From positions 16,027,628 through 16,040,127 of the forward strand of contig CM022677.1 in the NCBI GenBank assembly GCA_012295275.1: DNA of 12,500 nucleotides. The letters run 5' to 3'. This document shows positions 1 to 7,488 of the stretch, in pieces (the first letter of the stretch is position 1; every line of letters begins with the position of its first letter). This DNA comes from Chrysomallon squamiferum (Eukaryota > Mollusca > Gastropoda > Neomphalida > Peltospiridae). Both the position numbers and the translations under genes were made by a program. Under the pieces are notes generated by a model. It was not told the origin of the DNA. It did not search any database and saw only the letters and a program-made list of their open reading frames with translations.

Positions 1-1004
1 GAAAAGTATTTAATCTATTAGTAATTGCCACAAAAAAAATATAGCTTTTTATCTACCATTAGGCATAAGTAAATAACTATGTCTGTGAATGCGACCTCTG
101 ACCCTTTGTCCACGAAGCTCTGTGTTACTTAATGTGGTGTCAGTCGCAGTTAGTGACATTTCGTTTTCCACTGTTTATGAAAATTTGTCAGATGTACAAC
201 ATTGTTAGAAAACATCTGTTGTGTTGGTTGTCAGGTATAATATACCTATCGATTGTGTTTTGTGTCAGGTGCTGTTAATATACACACACATTTCTCTCGA
301 ATCAAAGCTAAGCTGCTGTTAATTTTAGGTTGGCACATCTGTTGCTGAATATTTTTGGTGAAATTTATTTTATTTTGTCTTGTCTTGGTTTATTTTAAAT
401 TTTTATTAATTTTATTTTATTTTATTTTATCTTATTTATTTATATATATATTTTTTTAAATATTTTTTTATTATTTTTATTTTCTGTTTTGTTATTTTAG
501 TTTATTTTTCAGTTTAATTTGTCTTATTTAATTATAATACTATAGTCTATGTATATTTTGCATTAATTTATAGTCATTATTATCATCATTACTATTACTG
601 ATGTTATTGCTATTATTATTGTCATTCATTCTTTGTCTTCATCATCTTCATTATTATCCCATATTCTGAATGCATTTTCCATACATCCAACTAGTTTTAT
701 TTATTTATTTATTTATTTATTATAATTTTTTTTAATCATCCAGTCTTTAATAATAACATATAACAAGCAGATTAAGAATTGTCTTTGGTTATGAAATTAT
801 AGTGTAGAAATCAGACCAATTTGTTATAAAGGATGTATAAATAATTTTTATTTCATTCTGTGCTGCTGCCTCCAAAGATTAAATGTTATTTTATTATCTG
901 TTATACTTTATTATTAATAAAGATGGAACACCCAAAATAATGAAATAATAACGTGGAAATAAAATATTTTTCTTGTTTAAAAAAAAAAAAAAGTACACTT
1001 TACT
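1..1004 (+). other. Upstream intron, AT-rich with simple repeats
   Basis: This stretch lies upstream of the first exon I can place. Positions 1-340 are relatively complex sequence with no long open frame and no match to the expected LMAN1 N-terminal segment. Positions 360-560 are T-rich TTTTAT/TTTA sequence. A short (TTTA)n tract sits at about 695-721, and an A run at about 980-991. I find no exon, RNA gene or transposon in it. The signal-peptide exon(s) are presumably further upstream. Confidence 0.6.
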
Positions 1005-1262
1005 TCATTTATATTTCACTGTACAGTTAAAAATTTAAATTTTAAAATAGTAAATTTAAATTTATAATTTATAAATTTGAGGACATGTGTATATAGTAAA
1101 ACAGGTTTTGAAAATGAAAATTTGTTACTATTTTTACAGTGAAGTTAGAATTTTAAATTTAAAATTTTAAATTTGGGATGGGTATGGAATAAAAAATACT
1201 TTAAAAATGAAACCTTGTTACTGTTTCACAGTGAAGTTAAAATTTTAAATTTTAAATTTCAG
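1005..1262 (+). repeat. Decayed tandem array derived from the 5' edge of exon e1
   Basis: About three imperfect units, with periods of roughly 93 and 86 bp. Each unit has a part like the start of e1 followed by an AT-rich part ending in AAATTTTAAATTT. The GAAAATGA-like exonic motif of e1 (ATG at 1293) recurs with ATG at 1207 and 1114. The element TTTCACAGTGAAGTTAAAA before e1 recurs near 1133 and, further decayed, near 1010-1030. An 18-bp perfect palindrome lies at 1149-1166. The copies have lost the AG acceptor (GGG or GAG-like in place of CAG) and contain stops, so they are not usable exons. The array ends in the genuine acceptor at 1261-1262. Confidence 0.75.
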
Positions 1263-1359
1263 GTTGGGTGTGGAGTAAAAATGCTTTTGAAAATGAGAAC
1301 TGGCAGATTGATGTTGTGCTCGAGTTCAGGGAAGAGGCAGAATAGGAGCTGATGGAATG
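1263..1359 (+). CDS. LMAN1: LMAN1 exon e1: lectin domain strand and GRGRIGADG motif, with apparent frameshift
   Basis: Acceptor AAATTTCAG, donor ATG|GTAAAC. The first two bases complete a split codon, probably Gly. The exon then reads WVWSKNAFENENWQIDVVLEF, matching the family segment around SVWTK...FENWEVEVTF. From 1330 a second frame reads GRGRIGADGM and joins e2's AIWFTE, matching human GRIGADGLAIW. Asp in GADG corresponds to the mannose-binding Asp121 of human LMAN1. The two frames are offset by one base at AGGGA (1328-1332). With GGGG in place of GGG at 1329-1331 the exon would be 98 bp and open throughout. Read as given, the upstream frame meets TAG at 1343-1345. Because both halves are conserved, I favour a homopolymer error, but a real lesion or polymorphism is possible. 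Confidence 0.85.
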
Positions 1360-2010
1360 GTAAACAAAATTTTTATTTTATTATGTATTTCCCAATCTTG
1401 CCAGTGGCTCAATTATCAAAGACATTACACAAACATTTCTTGTTTATGAGAAAGTATTATTTAAAACAAATCTTGCATTTCACAGAATCTTTTTTTTTTT
1501 ATTTTTATTTTTAATGGACTGTTTTGCTGTTTCTTATTTCCCATTCTGTCTACTGGCTGATCATTTCCAGTTTATTTCATATTCAAATTTCTAGCAGATT
1601 AATGGAATGATAAAGCTATAAAATATTCAGTATATTTAGAATATTTATGCTAATTTTAGTGGGTTGTTTAAATTTTGTTTTCCAAAAAGTATCCTTGCAG
1701 CTGAATAAATGACAAAAATTTAATAAGTTTATATTGATACGATATTGTTTCAGTCCAATAATAGCTCATAAATGCTATTTTATCCATATATTTTTCCTGT
1801 GTATGATAATTGCATCTAAGTATCCCTGCAGTTGACTGAATGGTAACAATATACAAAAATATAAAATTTATATAGATATGTTTTTTCCAAATCCTGTAGT
1901 GGCTCATAAATACTAGTTTATTCATATCTGTGTTATGTACTGTTTTAGTCATTGAGAGAATGGATATAAAAGATTATTTGCTGTCAAATGATACTGACTA
2001 ATAGCAAAGA
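1345..2010 (+). repeat. Decayed tandem array derived from the 3' edge of exon e1
   Basis: About six imperfect units of roughly 100-130 bp. The first begins inside e1, at GGAGCTGATGGAATG|GTAAAC, and continues into intron with a TTTCCCAATCTTGCCAGTGGC element near 1388-1408. The exon/donor part recurs near 1591-1616, 1695-1713, 1826-1846 (GTTGACTGAATGGTAACAA, the clearest) and 1945-1970. The intronic part recurs near 1531-1568, 1746-1776 and 1877-1905 (TTTCCAAATCCTGTAGTGGC). The copy at 1831-1846 keeps an ATGGTAAC donor-like string; the others have mutated. The minus-strand open frame across this array is a by-product of the repeat, not a gene. Confidence 0.72.
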
Positions 2011-2148
2011 TTATTACTTTTATAAAATTATCTCATATGTCTAATAATATCAGATACTTGGTGGTTTACATAGCAAAGGCAAAAGCAGAGTGATTAATAC
2101 AGCGAGAGTTAATTTTCTTTATAATAAAATTTATGAAGGTCCTCAATT

Positions 2149-2151
<3 letters not shown>

Positions 2152-2218
<67 letters not shown>
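2152..2218 (+). repeat. (CT)n microsatellite
   Basis: About 33 CT dinucleotides, essentially uninterrupted, in intron 1. Frames through it give Leu-Ser or Arg-Glu repeats and are not coding. Confidence 0.97.
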
Positions 2219-2222
<4 letters not shown>

Positions 2223-2251
2223 CTGCATCTCTTCACTCATCTCTCTTTCTA

Positions 2252-2328
2252 AACAGACTTACCTATCATTAATGTTAGTGTGTTTTTCTCTGTAAACATT
2301 TTGAACAGACTTCCCTATCATTAATGTT
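2252..2328 (+). repeat. 25-bp direct repeat, two copies
   Basis: AACAGACTTxCCTATCATTAATGTT occurs at 2252-2276 and 2304-2328 with one mismatch, a 52-bp spacing. It lies between the (CT)n tract and the trinucleotide region of intron 1. No function is evident. Confidence 0.9.
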
Positions 2329-2399
2329 TTATGACCAACTCCACTAAACCAACTTTGAGCATTAATACAAGTACTATTACTAATAATATTGCTGCTACT

Positions 2400-2825
2400 A
2401 TTATTTCATTATTGTTGTTGTTGTTGTTGTTGTTGTTATTACTATTATTATTTATTTTTTATTACTATTATTACTACTACTACATTATTACCACTATTAT
2501 TATTATAATCATTGCTTATATTATTATTTTTCATTATTATTGTTGTTTGTTATTATTAATATTATTTTATTATTTTATTGTTGTTGGTGTTGTTTTATTA
2601 TTGTTATTGTTATTGTTATTGTTATTATTGTTATTATTATTATTATTATTACTATTATTTCATTATCATTTATTATTGTTGTTATTGTTTTATTGTTGTT
2701 ATTATGTGATTGTTATTATTTTATTACTATTATTATTGTTGTTGTTGTTGTTGTTGTTATTTTGTTATTATTATTATTGTTATTATTATTATTATTTTTA
2801 TTGTTATTATTATTATTATTACTAA
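2400..2825 (+). repeat. Compound (ATT)n/(TTG)n trinucleotide tract
   Basis: About 425 bp of imperfect TTA/ATT triplets interspersed with TTG runs (for example 2410-2437 and about 2738-2757), ending 8 nt before the e2 acceptor. Three-base periodicity keeps several frames open here, and they read poly-Leu, poly-Ile or poly-Tyr. None is a plausible protein. The T-rich sense strand also supplies the pyrimidine-rich context of the e2 3' splice site. Confidence 0.95.
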
Positions 2826-2832
2826 ATTTCAG

Positions 2833-2940
2833 GCAATCTGGTTCACAGAAATGGCAGGTGGTGAGGGTCCAGTGTTTGGCAGTAATGATTTCTGGAAAGG
2901 ATTAGCAATATTCCTCGATTCCTTTGACAATGACATGCAG
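2833..2940 (+). CDS. LMAN1: LMAN1 exon e2: lectin domain, calcium-binding loop
   Basis: 108 bp, phase 0 at both ends; acceptor AAATTTCAG, donor CAG|GTAATG. It encodes 36 residues running AIWFTEMAGGEGPVFGS...FWKGLAIFLDSFDNDMQ. The human counterpart is AIWYAENQGLEGPVFGSADLWNGVGIFFDSFDNDGK. In DSFDND, the first Asp, the Phe and the Asn correspond to human Asp152, Phe154 and Asn156, which belong to the calcium and mannose site; all are kept. Skipping this exon would keep frame but remove the metal site. Open sequence upstream of 2833 in the same frame is repeat, not protein. The alanine start is fixed by the splice site and the family alignment. Confidence 0.96.
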
Positions 2941-3085
2941 GTAATGAAATCAGTTTATCTCTGTTAAATTTTCTAAATTCATTTTTCTGTTGTATTATTT
3001 GTTTACTACACATACATGACTGCAAGTGTGAATGCATAAGTTCATAAATATTTAAATATGCATACATTCAAACACATGTACATGA

Positions 3086-3133
<48 letters not shown>

Positions 3134-3375
3134 ATAATACACACATATGCATACATGTTTACCTACCAACCTACCTATATGTACACATGCACATGCATTC
3201 ACACACATATAGTCACAAATATTTGACATCTGTTAAAGAAAAATTAACCTGTAATTTCTAGTGATATTTATATATATATATGTTTGTCTGTGTGAGCGTG
3301 TGTGTATGTGTGTCTGTGTCTGTGTAAGTGTGTGTCTGTTATTATTAATTATTATTCTTGTTTATTGTTTTACAG
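2941..3375 (+). repeat. Intron 2 with (AC)n and TG-rich tracts
   Basis: A 435-bp intron. An (AC)n array lies at about 3092-3131, then mixed CATACA/CACATG sequence to about 3210. A (TA)n run sits near 3270-3281, and a TG-rich tract of TGTG/TGTC units at about 3282-3340. The acceptor is GTTTTACAG ending at 3375. The (AC)n and TG-rich tracts are complementary in orientation and could pair in the transcript. I see no coding content apart from chance His-Thr and similar repeats. Confidence 0.9.
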
Positions 3376-3437
3376 CACAACAACCCATACGTGATGGCGG
3401 TGGTGAATGATGGCACAAAATCATTTGATCACAGCAA
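3376..3437 (+). CDS. LMAN1: LMAN1 exon e3: lectin domain, DH sugar/calcium-site segment
   Basis: 62 bp; acceptor TTTTACAG, donor AA|GTAAGT (a consensus donor). It reads HNNPYVMAVVNDGTKSFDHS and ends with AA, the first two bases of an Asn codon completed by T in e4. Human LMAN1 has NNPAIVIIGNNGQIHYDHQND here. The His of DHS corresponds to human His178 of the mannose/calcium site, and the following N-D (Asp181 equivalent) is formed across the e3/e4 junction. Skipping this exon would shift the frame. Confidence 0.95.
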
Positions 3438-4060
3438 GTAAGTATTTTCTTCATTAAACAGAAATGTTGGTGATAAATAGTCTAAATATGTCACCCATCA
3501 AGTCAAATCAGGTTTTTAATCACATTTGATATATGCAGGTTGTACATATCTTCTGATTCTGGCCTCCATAAACTTACTTTTTTATTTTCTTTATTTTTTT
3601 TTGTTTTTTTTTATTTTTTTTTTTTTTTTTTTAAATTTTCACCTCATTTATCCCTGTATCATGTTGGCAGTTGGCAAAAATGAGAAATCCGAATCTAGCA
3701 AATAACAATGTTCATAAAAGTGCTGTAATATACACTTTAGGATATCTATCAATTTTGTCATTGGATATAAAACTATTTTCAAAACAGTGTAGAAATCAGA
3801 AGGTTTTGTGTCACTCCACTATTGTTGGGTAAAGCTGAAAACTTGGCTATTAGATGTAAGGTCTGGTTTGATGTGACAGATCAGATACGTTATAGATACA
3901 GCAAAGTTATGTGATATTTGATGTAGCATAAGCAAAAGTCTGCAAAGACTGTGCATATTTTATAATGTACAAGAATGATTTTAATCTAACATTTATTTTA
4001 TATATAATTTTTTTTTTTTTTTTTTTTTTTTTTTACTGACTTCCTCCTCCCCCAAAAACA
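3438..4060 (+). other. Intron 3, 5' part: mostly unique AT-rich sequence
   Basis: No gene is visible. T-rich homopolymer stretches lie at about 3590-3632 and 4009-4034. Between them is ordinary complex sequence. A small stem AGTCT-GCAA-AGACT lies near 3942-3955, too short to call an RNA gene. No recognisable transposon ends or target-site duplications were seen. Confidence 0.6.
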
Positions 4061-5095
4061 AAATAATATAAAATAATGTTATTTTGAAACAACTTTTGTT
4101 ATATTTGATTACTTATTTTAAAACAGCTTATAGTTAGAGATTTGTATTATAAAATAACTTTGTTATACTTAATGACAGATATTTTAAAATAACATTGTTA
4201 TATTTAGTGACAGATGGTTCAAAATAACTTTTTTATACTTACTGAATAATATTTTAAAATAAAAAGGTATACTGAGTGACAGATGTATGAAAATAACATA
4301 CGTATATTGACCTTTTATATAAAAATAATATTATACTTAGTGACTTATTTAAAAATACCTTTATTCCACATTGTCAAATATTTCAAAATAATATTCTTAT
4401 AATAGTAACTGATATAAAATGACTTTCTTATATCTTGTGATTGATATTTTAAAATAAGTTATACCTTTGACTGCTATTTCCAAATAAGATATACATAGTG
4501 ACTGATATTTCAAAATAAGTTATACATAGTGACTGCTATTTCAGTTGTTATACTTACTGACTGGTATTGTAAATAACAAAGTTAGAATTAGTGACTATTA
4601 TTATTAAATAATCTTGTTATATTTAGTGACTGAGATAGAATAACTTTTTGACAGATAATAATCAAAAATAGCATTGTAATTTTTAAATACTTACACAAAA
4701 ATAACAATCTTGTATTATATGCCTGTTATTTAAAAATAACTGTTATAGCTAGTGACTGTTGTATTAAAATAACAGTGTTTTAAAACTAGTGACTGTTATG
4801 TTTAAATAACAGTGTTGTAGCTAGTGACTGTTGTATTAAAATAACAGTGTTTTAAAACTAGTGACTTATTTTTAAATAACATTGTTGTAGTTAGTGGGAC
4901 TGTTGTATTAAAATAACAGTGTTTTAAAACTAGTGATTTATGTTTAAATAACATTGTTGTAGTTAGTGGGACTGTTGTATTAAAATAACAGTGTTTTAAA
5001 ACTAGTGACTGTTATTTTTAAATAACAGTGTTATAGCTAGTGGGGCTGTTATATTAAAATAACAGTGTTTTAAAACTAGTGACTGTTATTTTTGA
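4061..5095 (+). repeat. Intron 3 minisatellite with near-palindromic unit, 72-bp higher-order period next to exon e4
   Basis: About 1 kb of degenerate units of roughly 35-37 bp, built on the theme AAAATAAC...GTTATA...TTAGTGACTG...TATTT. Units become more uniform toward e4. The string AAAATAACAGTGTTTTAAAA starts at 4766, 4838, 4910, 4982 and 5056, giving spacings of 72, 72, 72 and 74, so a dimer is the recent amplification unit. The unit core approaches the palindrome ACTGTTATTTTAAAATAACAGT; for example CTGTTATTT-TT-AAATAACAG near 5009-5028 has 9-bp arms. The array stops about 15 bp before the e4 acceptor. Repeated AACAG|TG strings resemble 3' splice sites but lack a strong pyrimidine tract. 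Confidence 0.9.
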
Positions 5096-5107
5096 CTTTG
5101 TTTGCAG

Positions 5108-5207
5108 TGATGGTGTCACTCAGCAGCTGGGAGGCTGTTTACGAGATTTCCGAAACAAACCATTCCCCGTTCGTTTACGAGTTGTTTACTACAAGCAAGC
5201 ATTAGAG
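5108..5207 (+). CDS. LMAN1: LMAN1 exon e4: lectin domain core, RDFRNKP motif
   Basis: 100 bp; acceptor TTTGCAG, donor GAG|GTACGA. The first T completes Asn from e3, then the exon encodes DGVTQQLGGCLRDFRNKPFP and VRLRVVYYKQALE, ending in phase 0. Human: DGASQALASCQRDFRNKPYPVRAKITYYQNTLT. Asp in ND corresponds to calcium ligand Asp181. The Cys corresponds to Cys190, which pairs with Cys230 (in e5) in human LMAN1. The exon lies between two unrelated tandem arrays. The downstream one contains copies of its own 3' end and donor, so five downstream GAG|GTATGA or GAG|GTGTGA sites compete with a rather ordinary genuine donor. Confidence 0.96.
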
Positions 5208-5700
5208 GTACGAGTTAGTTCACTTGTTATTTGAGTTATCAGTACAAACAAGCATTAGAGGTATGAGTTATTCTCTTGTTATTTGAGTTATTAATGCAAA
5301 CAAGCATTAGAGGTATGAGTTATTCACATGTTACTTGAGTTACCAGTAAAAACAAGTGTTAGAGGTATGAGTTATTCACTTGTTATTTGAGTTATTAATG
5401 CAAACAAGCATTAGAGGTATGAGTTATTAACTTGTTATTTGAGTTATTAGTACAAACAAGCCCTAGAGGTGTGAAGTGTTGACTTGTTATTTGAATTGTT
5501 ACCATAAATAATAATAATAATAATAAAAACAAGCTTGAAGATATGAGTTATTTACTTATTATTAGAGCTGTTTCTACAAACAAGACCTTTTAGGTATAAA
5601 TTGTTCACTTATTATTTGGTTATTATTACAATCAAGCCTTCACTTTATTGTTTGAGTTATTACTATAAACAAATCTTTTAATATGAGTTATTAACTTAAA
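5190..5700 (+). repeat. Tandem array of the e4 exon end plus 5' splice site (about 52-bp unit)
   Basis: The unit is TACAAGCAAGCATTAGAG (exonic) + GTAYGAGTTATTCACTTGTT + ATTTGAGTTATTAATG-like sequence. The exon-like/intron-like junction has GT at 5208 (genuine), 5261, 5313, 5365, 5417 and 5469, giving spacings of 53, 52, 52, 52 and 52. Further units near 5541 (GT lost, beside an ATA/AAT insertion), 5594 and about 5681 are clearly decayed. Similarity falls with distance from e4. Reading past the genuine donor gives V-R-V-S-S-L-V-I-stop (TGA at 5232-5234), so use of any decoy would truncate the protein. Confidence 0.95.
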
Positions 5701-6105
5701 TAAAAAAAAAAAAGTTTTACTGCTGCAAATAAACTTTTCATAGGAATTACTAACTTAAATTAATTAACTCAAATTAATTATTACTACTCAACCTAGGAGC
5801 TTATATTGGTTAACTGGCTTTTGTGTTAATTCTACAAAGAAATGTTATTGTTGCTAATAAATCTTGGGATATAAGTTATTATTTTAAAACAACACCAGTA
5901 TATTAATTAATTATTTACTGAGACATTTAAGCAGTTTCTGCCACAGTTAGATATAAAACATGAATTAAAATAGAGTTGTTTCTTAATATAATATTCTAAC
6001 AGCCACAATAAATCACTTGTTTTTATTGTTCTTATTATTAATATTTTTCTTCATATTTGTTTGTTTGTTTATTTTTTGGTTTTGTTTGTTTGTTTGTTTG
6101 GTCAT

Positions 6106-6144
<39 letters not shown>

Positions 6145-6155
6145 TTAATTGTTAG
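5701..6155 (+). repeat. Intron 4, 3' part: AT-rich, ending in (TTTG)n and (TTTA)n
   Basis: Positions 5701-6050 are AT-rich, low-complexity to ordinary sequence with an A run at about 5700-5712 and TTAATTAA-like stretches near 5757-5780. A (TTTG)n-like tract occupies about 6056-6100, and a (TTTA)n tract of about 11 units 6103-6147. The repeat ends 8 nt before the e5 acceptor GTTAG. I see no coding sequence. Confidence 0.9.
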
Positions 6156-6279
6156 GTTTACATCAACAATGGTTTGAATCAAAACAAAGATGACTTTGAG
6201 CTGTGTGTGAGATCTGAGAACGTCATTTTGCCCAAGAAAGGATATTTCGGAGTGTCGGCGGCCACGGGCGCTCTCGCTG
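6156..6279 (+). CDS. LMAN1: LMAN1 exon e5: lectin domain, second CRD cysteine and AATGAL sugar-pocket loop
   Basis: 124 bp; acceptor GTTAG, donor G|GTAAGA. It encodes VYINNGLNQNKDDFELCVRS, then ENVILPKKGYFGVSAATGAL, then A and the first base of an Asp codon. Human: VMINNGFTPDKNDYEFCAKVENMIIPAQGHFGISAATGGLA. Cys in ELCV matches Cys230 of the Cys190-Cys230 disulfide. The loop Gly-Ala-Leu replaces human Gly251-Gly252-Leu253, whose backbone contacts mannose; LMAN2/VIP36 has Gly-Asp-Leu there. The 3' half is clearly more GC-rich than the flanking introns. Confidence 0.96.
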
Positions 6280-6801
6280 GTAAGAATGGGGAAAAAAACA
6301 CATATTTACATGCATGAATTCATAACACTCAAGCACATTCATCGTGGGCCTGTTCCGTGCCTTAGGGATTGTGGTGACATTTAGATCGATTTCTGTTACG
6401 ATTTTCAGGGTTATTCCCTTTTCTAAAGTAATTTCTGGTGTGATGAATATAACTATTTGCGTGATTGTTTTTGTATAAGGTTAAGACCAATATATCGTGG
6501 GTCTGATTTGTGAGTATTTCAGTTCAGCATTTAAAAGCTTAAACATTTTTTTTGTGTCAGATGGGTTTGAGAAAGGTTATAAGATTGTAAAATGGATCTC
6601 AATCACTGTAGATATATTTCAATGATGGTTTCTAAAGGTGTGTGAGAAAAGGTAGCAGTAATCACAACACTAAAAATGATTTCAGACAGGAAAAATGATA
6701 TCAAATATTTTATTTTTGATTTGTTGACATTTCCACAAAAAAGAAAATACATTTCTGCAATGGTCACTTTTTAATTAATTTTTTTTTTTTTTGAATTTCA
6801 G
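6280..6801 (+). other. Intron 5: mostly unique sequence
   Basis: A 522-bp intron and the least repetitive of the set. A slightly GC-richer patch lies at 6335-6425 and a T run at about 6779-6792 just before the acceptor. A weak ATCGTGGGxCTG similarity joins 6342-6353 and 6496-6507. No exon, RNA or mobile element is evident. Confidence 0.6.
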
Positions 6802-6854
6802 ATGACCACGATGTGCTGTCTTTCGTGACTCATTCTTTGTTGCCACCTGGACAG
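6802..6854 (+). CDS. LMAN1: LMAN1 exon e6: end of lectin domain, DDHDVLSF motif
   Basis: 53 bp; acceptor GAATTTCAG, donor CAG|GTAAGT (near-perfect consensus). The first two bases complete Asp from e5. The exon then encodes DHDVLSFVTHSLLPPGQ. Human: DDHDVLSFLTFQLTEPGK. This is the last beta strand of the L-type lectin fold and the start of the linker to the stalk. A Met-initiated reading frame beginning at 6813 is an out-of-frame accident and not a start site. Confidence 0.96.
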
Positions 6855-7399
6855 GTAAGTTCGTTAGTGAAATATAAAACTGATTTTTGTTTAAACAGTT
6901 CAGTTGTTATTATTACTGTCATTAAAATCACACCACTCATTTTCAGCATCATCATGCACGCAATCATGATTACTACCACTGTTGTTGTCATTGTTGTTAT
7001 TATTATTATTGTAAGTTATTATTGGTAATGTGCTACTATGACTTACCATTATTATCATCATCATTACTATTACTATTACTGTATTTTTAGTACTGTATTT
7101 TATTATTATTTATTATTATTACCTTCATTATCATAATTTTCTTTTATTACTCTCATCATTATTATCATCATTACTTTGGATCATTATATCATCATCATCA
7201 TAGTTATTATCATTATCACTATCATCATCATAATCATCATCAGTCATCATTATCATTATTATTATTATTAAAATTATTACTATTATTATCATGCTATTAT
7301 TATTATTATTAGTTATTACTATTATTATTATTATTTTTAATAAATTATTATTGTTATTATTATTGTTATTATTATTGTTATTATAATTACTGTTATCAG
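6855..7399 (+). repeat. Intron 6 with (ATT)n/(ATC)n trinucleotide tract
   Basis: A 545-bp intron. After about 45 bp of ordinary sequence it becomes imperfect ATT, TCA and ATC triplets from about 6905 to 7396, running directly into the e7 acceptor GTTATCAG. The minus-strand frame at 7131-7574 that reads poly-Asn and poly-Asp is this repeat and overlaps e7 antisense; I do not call it a gene. Confidence 0.93.
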
Positions 7400-7488
7400 A
7401 AGGTGACAGAGATGTCTGAGGAGGAAAGGTTGAAGTTTGAGAAAGAGTTTGAAGATTATTACAAGCAGTTGGAACAGGCAAAACAAGA
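7400..7488 (+). CDS. LMAN1: LMAN1 exon e7: start of helical stalk
   Basis: 89 bp; acceptor GTTATCAG, donor GA|GTAAGT. It encodes KVTEMSEEERLKFEKEFEDY then YKQLEQAKQ and the first two bases of Asp. Human: EISEKEKEKYQEEFEHFQQELDKKKEEF. The strongly charged, heptad-compatible sequence is the first helix of the coiled-coil stalk that oligomerises LMAN1. Phase 0 at its start agrees with e6. Confidence 0.93.

Noticed and set aside
61-240. Relatively complex sequence that might hide an upstream exon
   Set aside because: No reading resembles the LMAN1 N-terminal domain, and frames are short with stops.
1330-1359. A 30-bp micro-exon starting after TTCAG at 1325-1329, to avoid the e1 frameshift
   Set aside because: It would discard the upstream half of e1, which also matches LMAN1 and has its own acceptor with fitting phase. 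A missing G explains both halves better.
1668-1952. Minus-strand 94-codon frame
   Set aside because: Its internal repetition simply reflects the decayed e1 donor array; no family resemblance and no splice or promoter signals.
2331-2905. Long plus-strand open frames rich in Leu, Ile and Tyr
   Set aside because: They are three-base periodicity of the ATT/TTG tract. Only the part from 2833 in one frame is protein (exon e2).
3058-3261. His-Thr-rich frame over the (AC)n tract
   Set aside because: It is microsatellite translation inside intron 2, between two secure LMAN1 exons.
3935-3960. Small AGTCT-GCAA-AGACT stem as a possible structured RNA
   Set aside because: A five-base stem is expected by chance in 12.5 kb and has no supporting context.
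6342-6507. ATCGTGGGxCTG occurring twice in intron 5
   Set aside because: Only about 12 bases match and the similarity does not extend, so it cannot be called a repeat.
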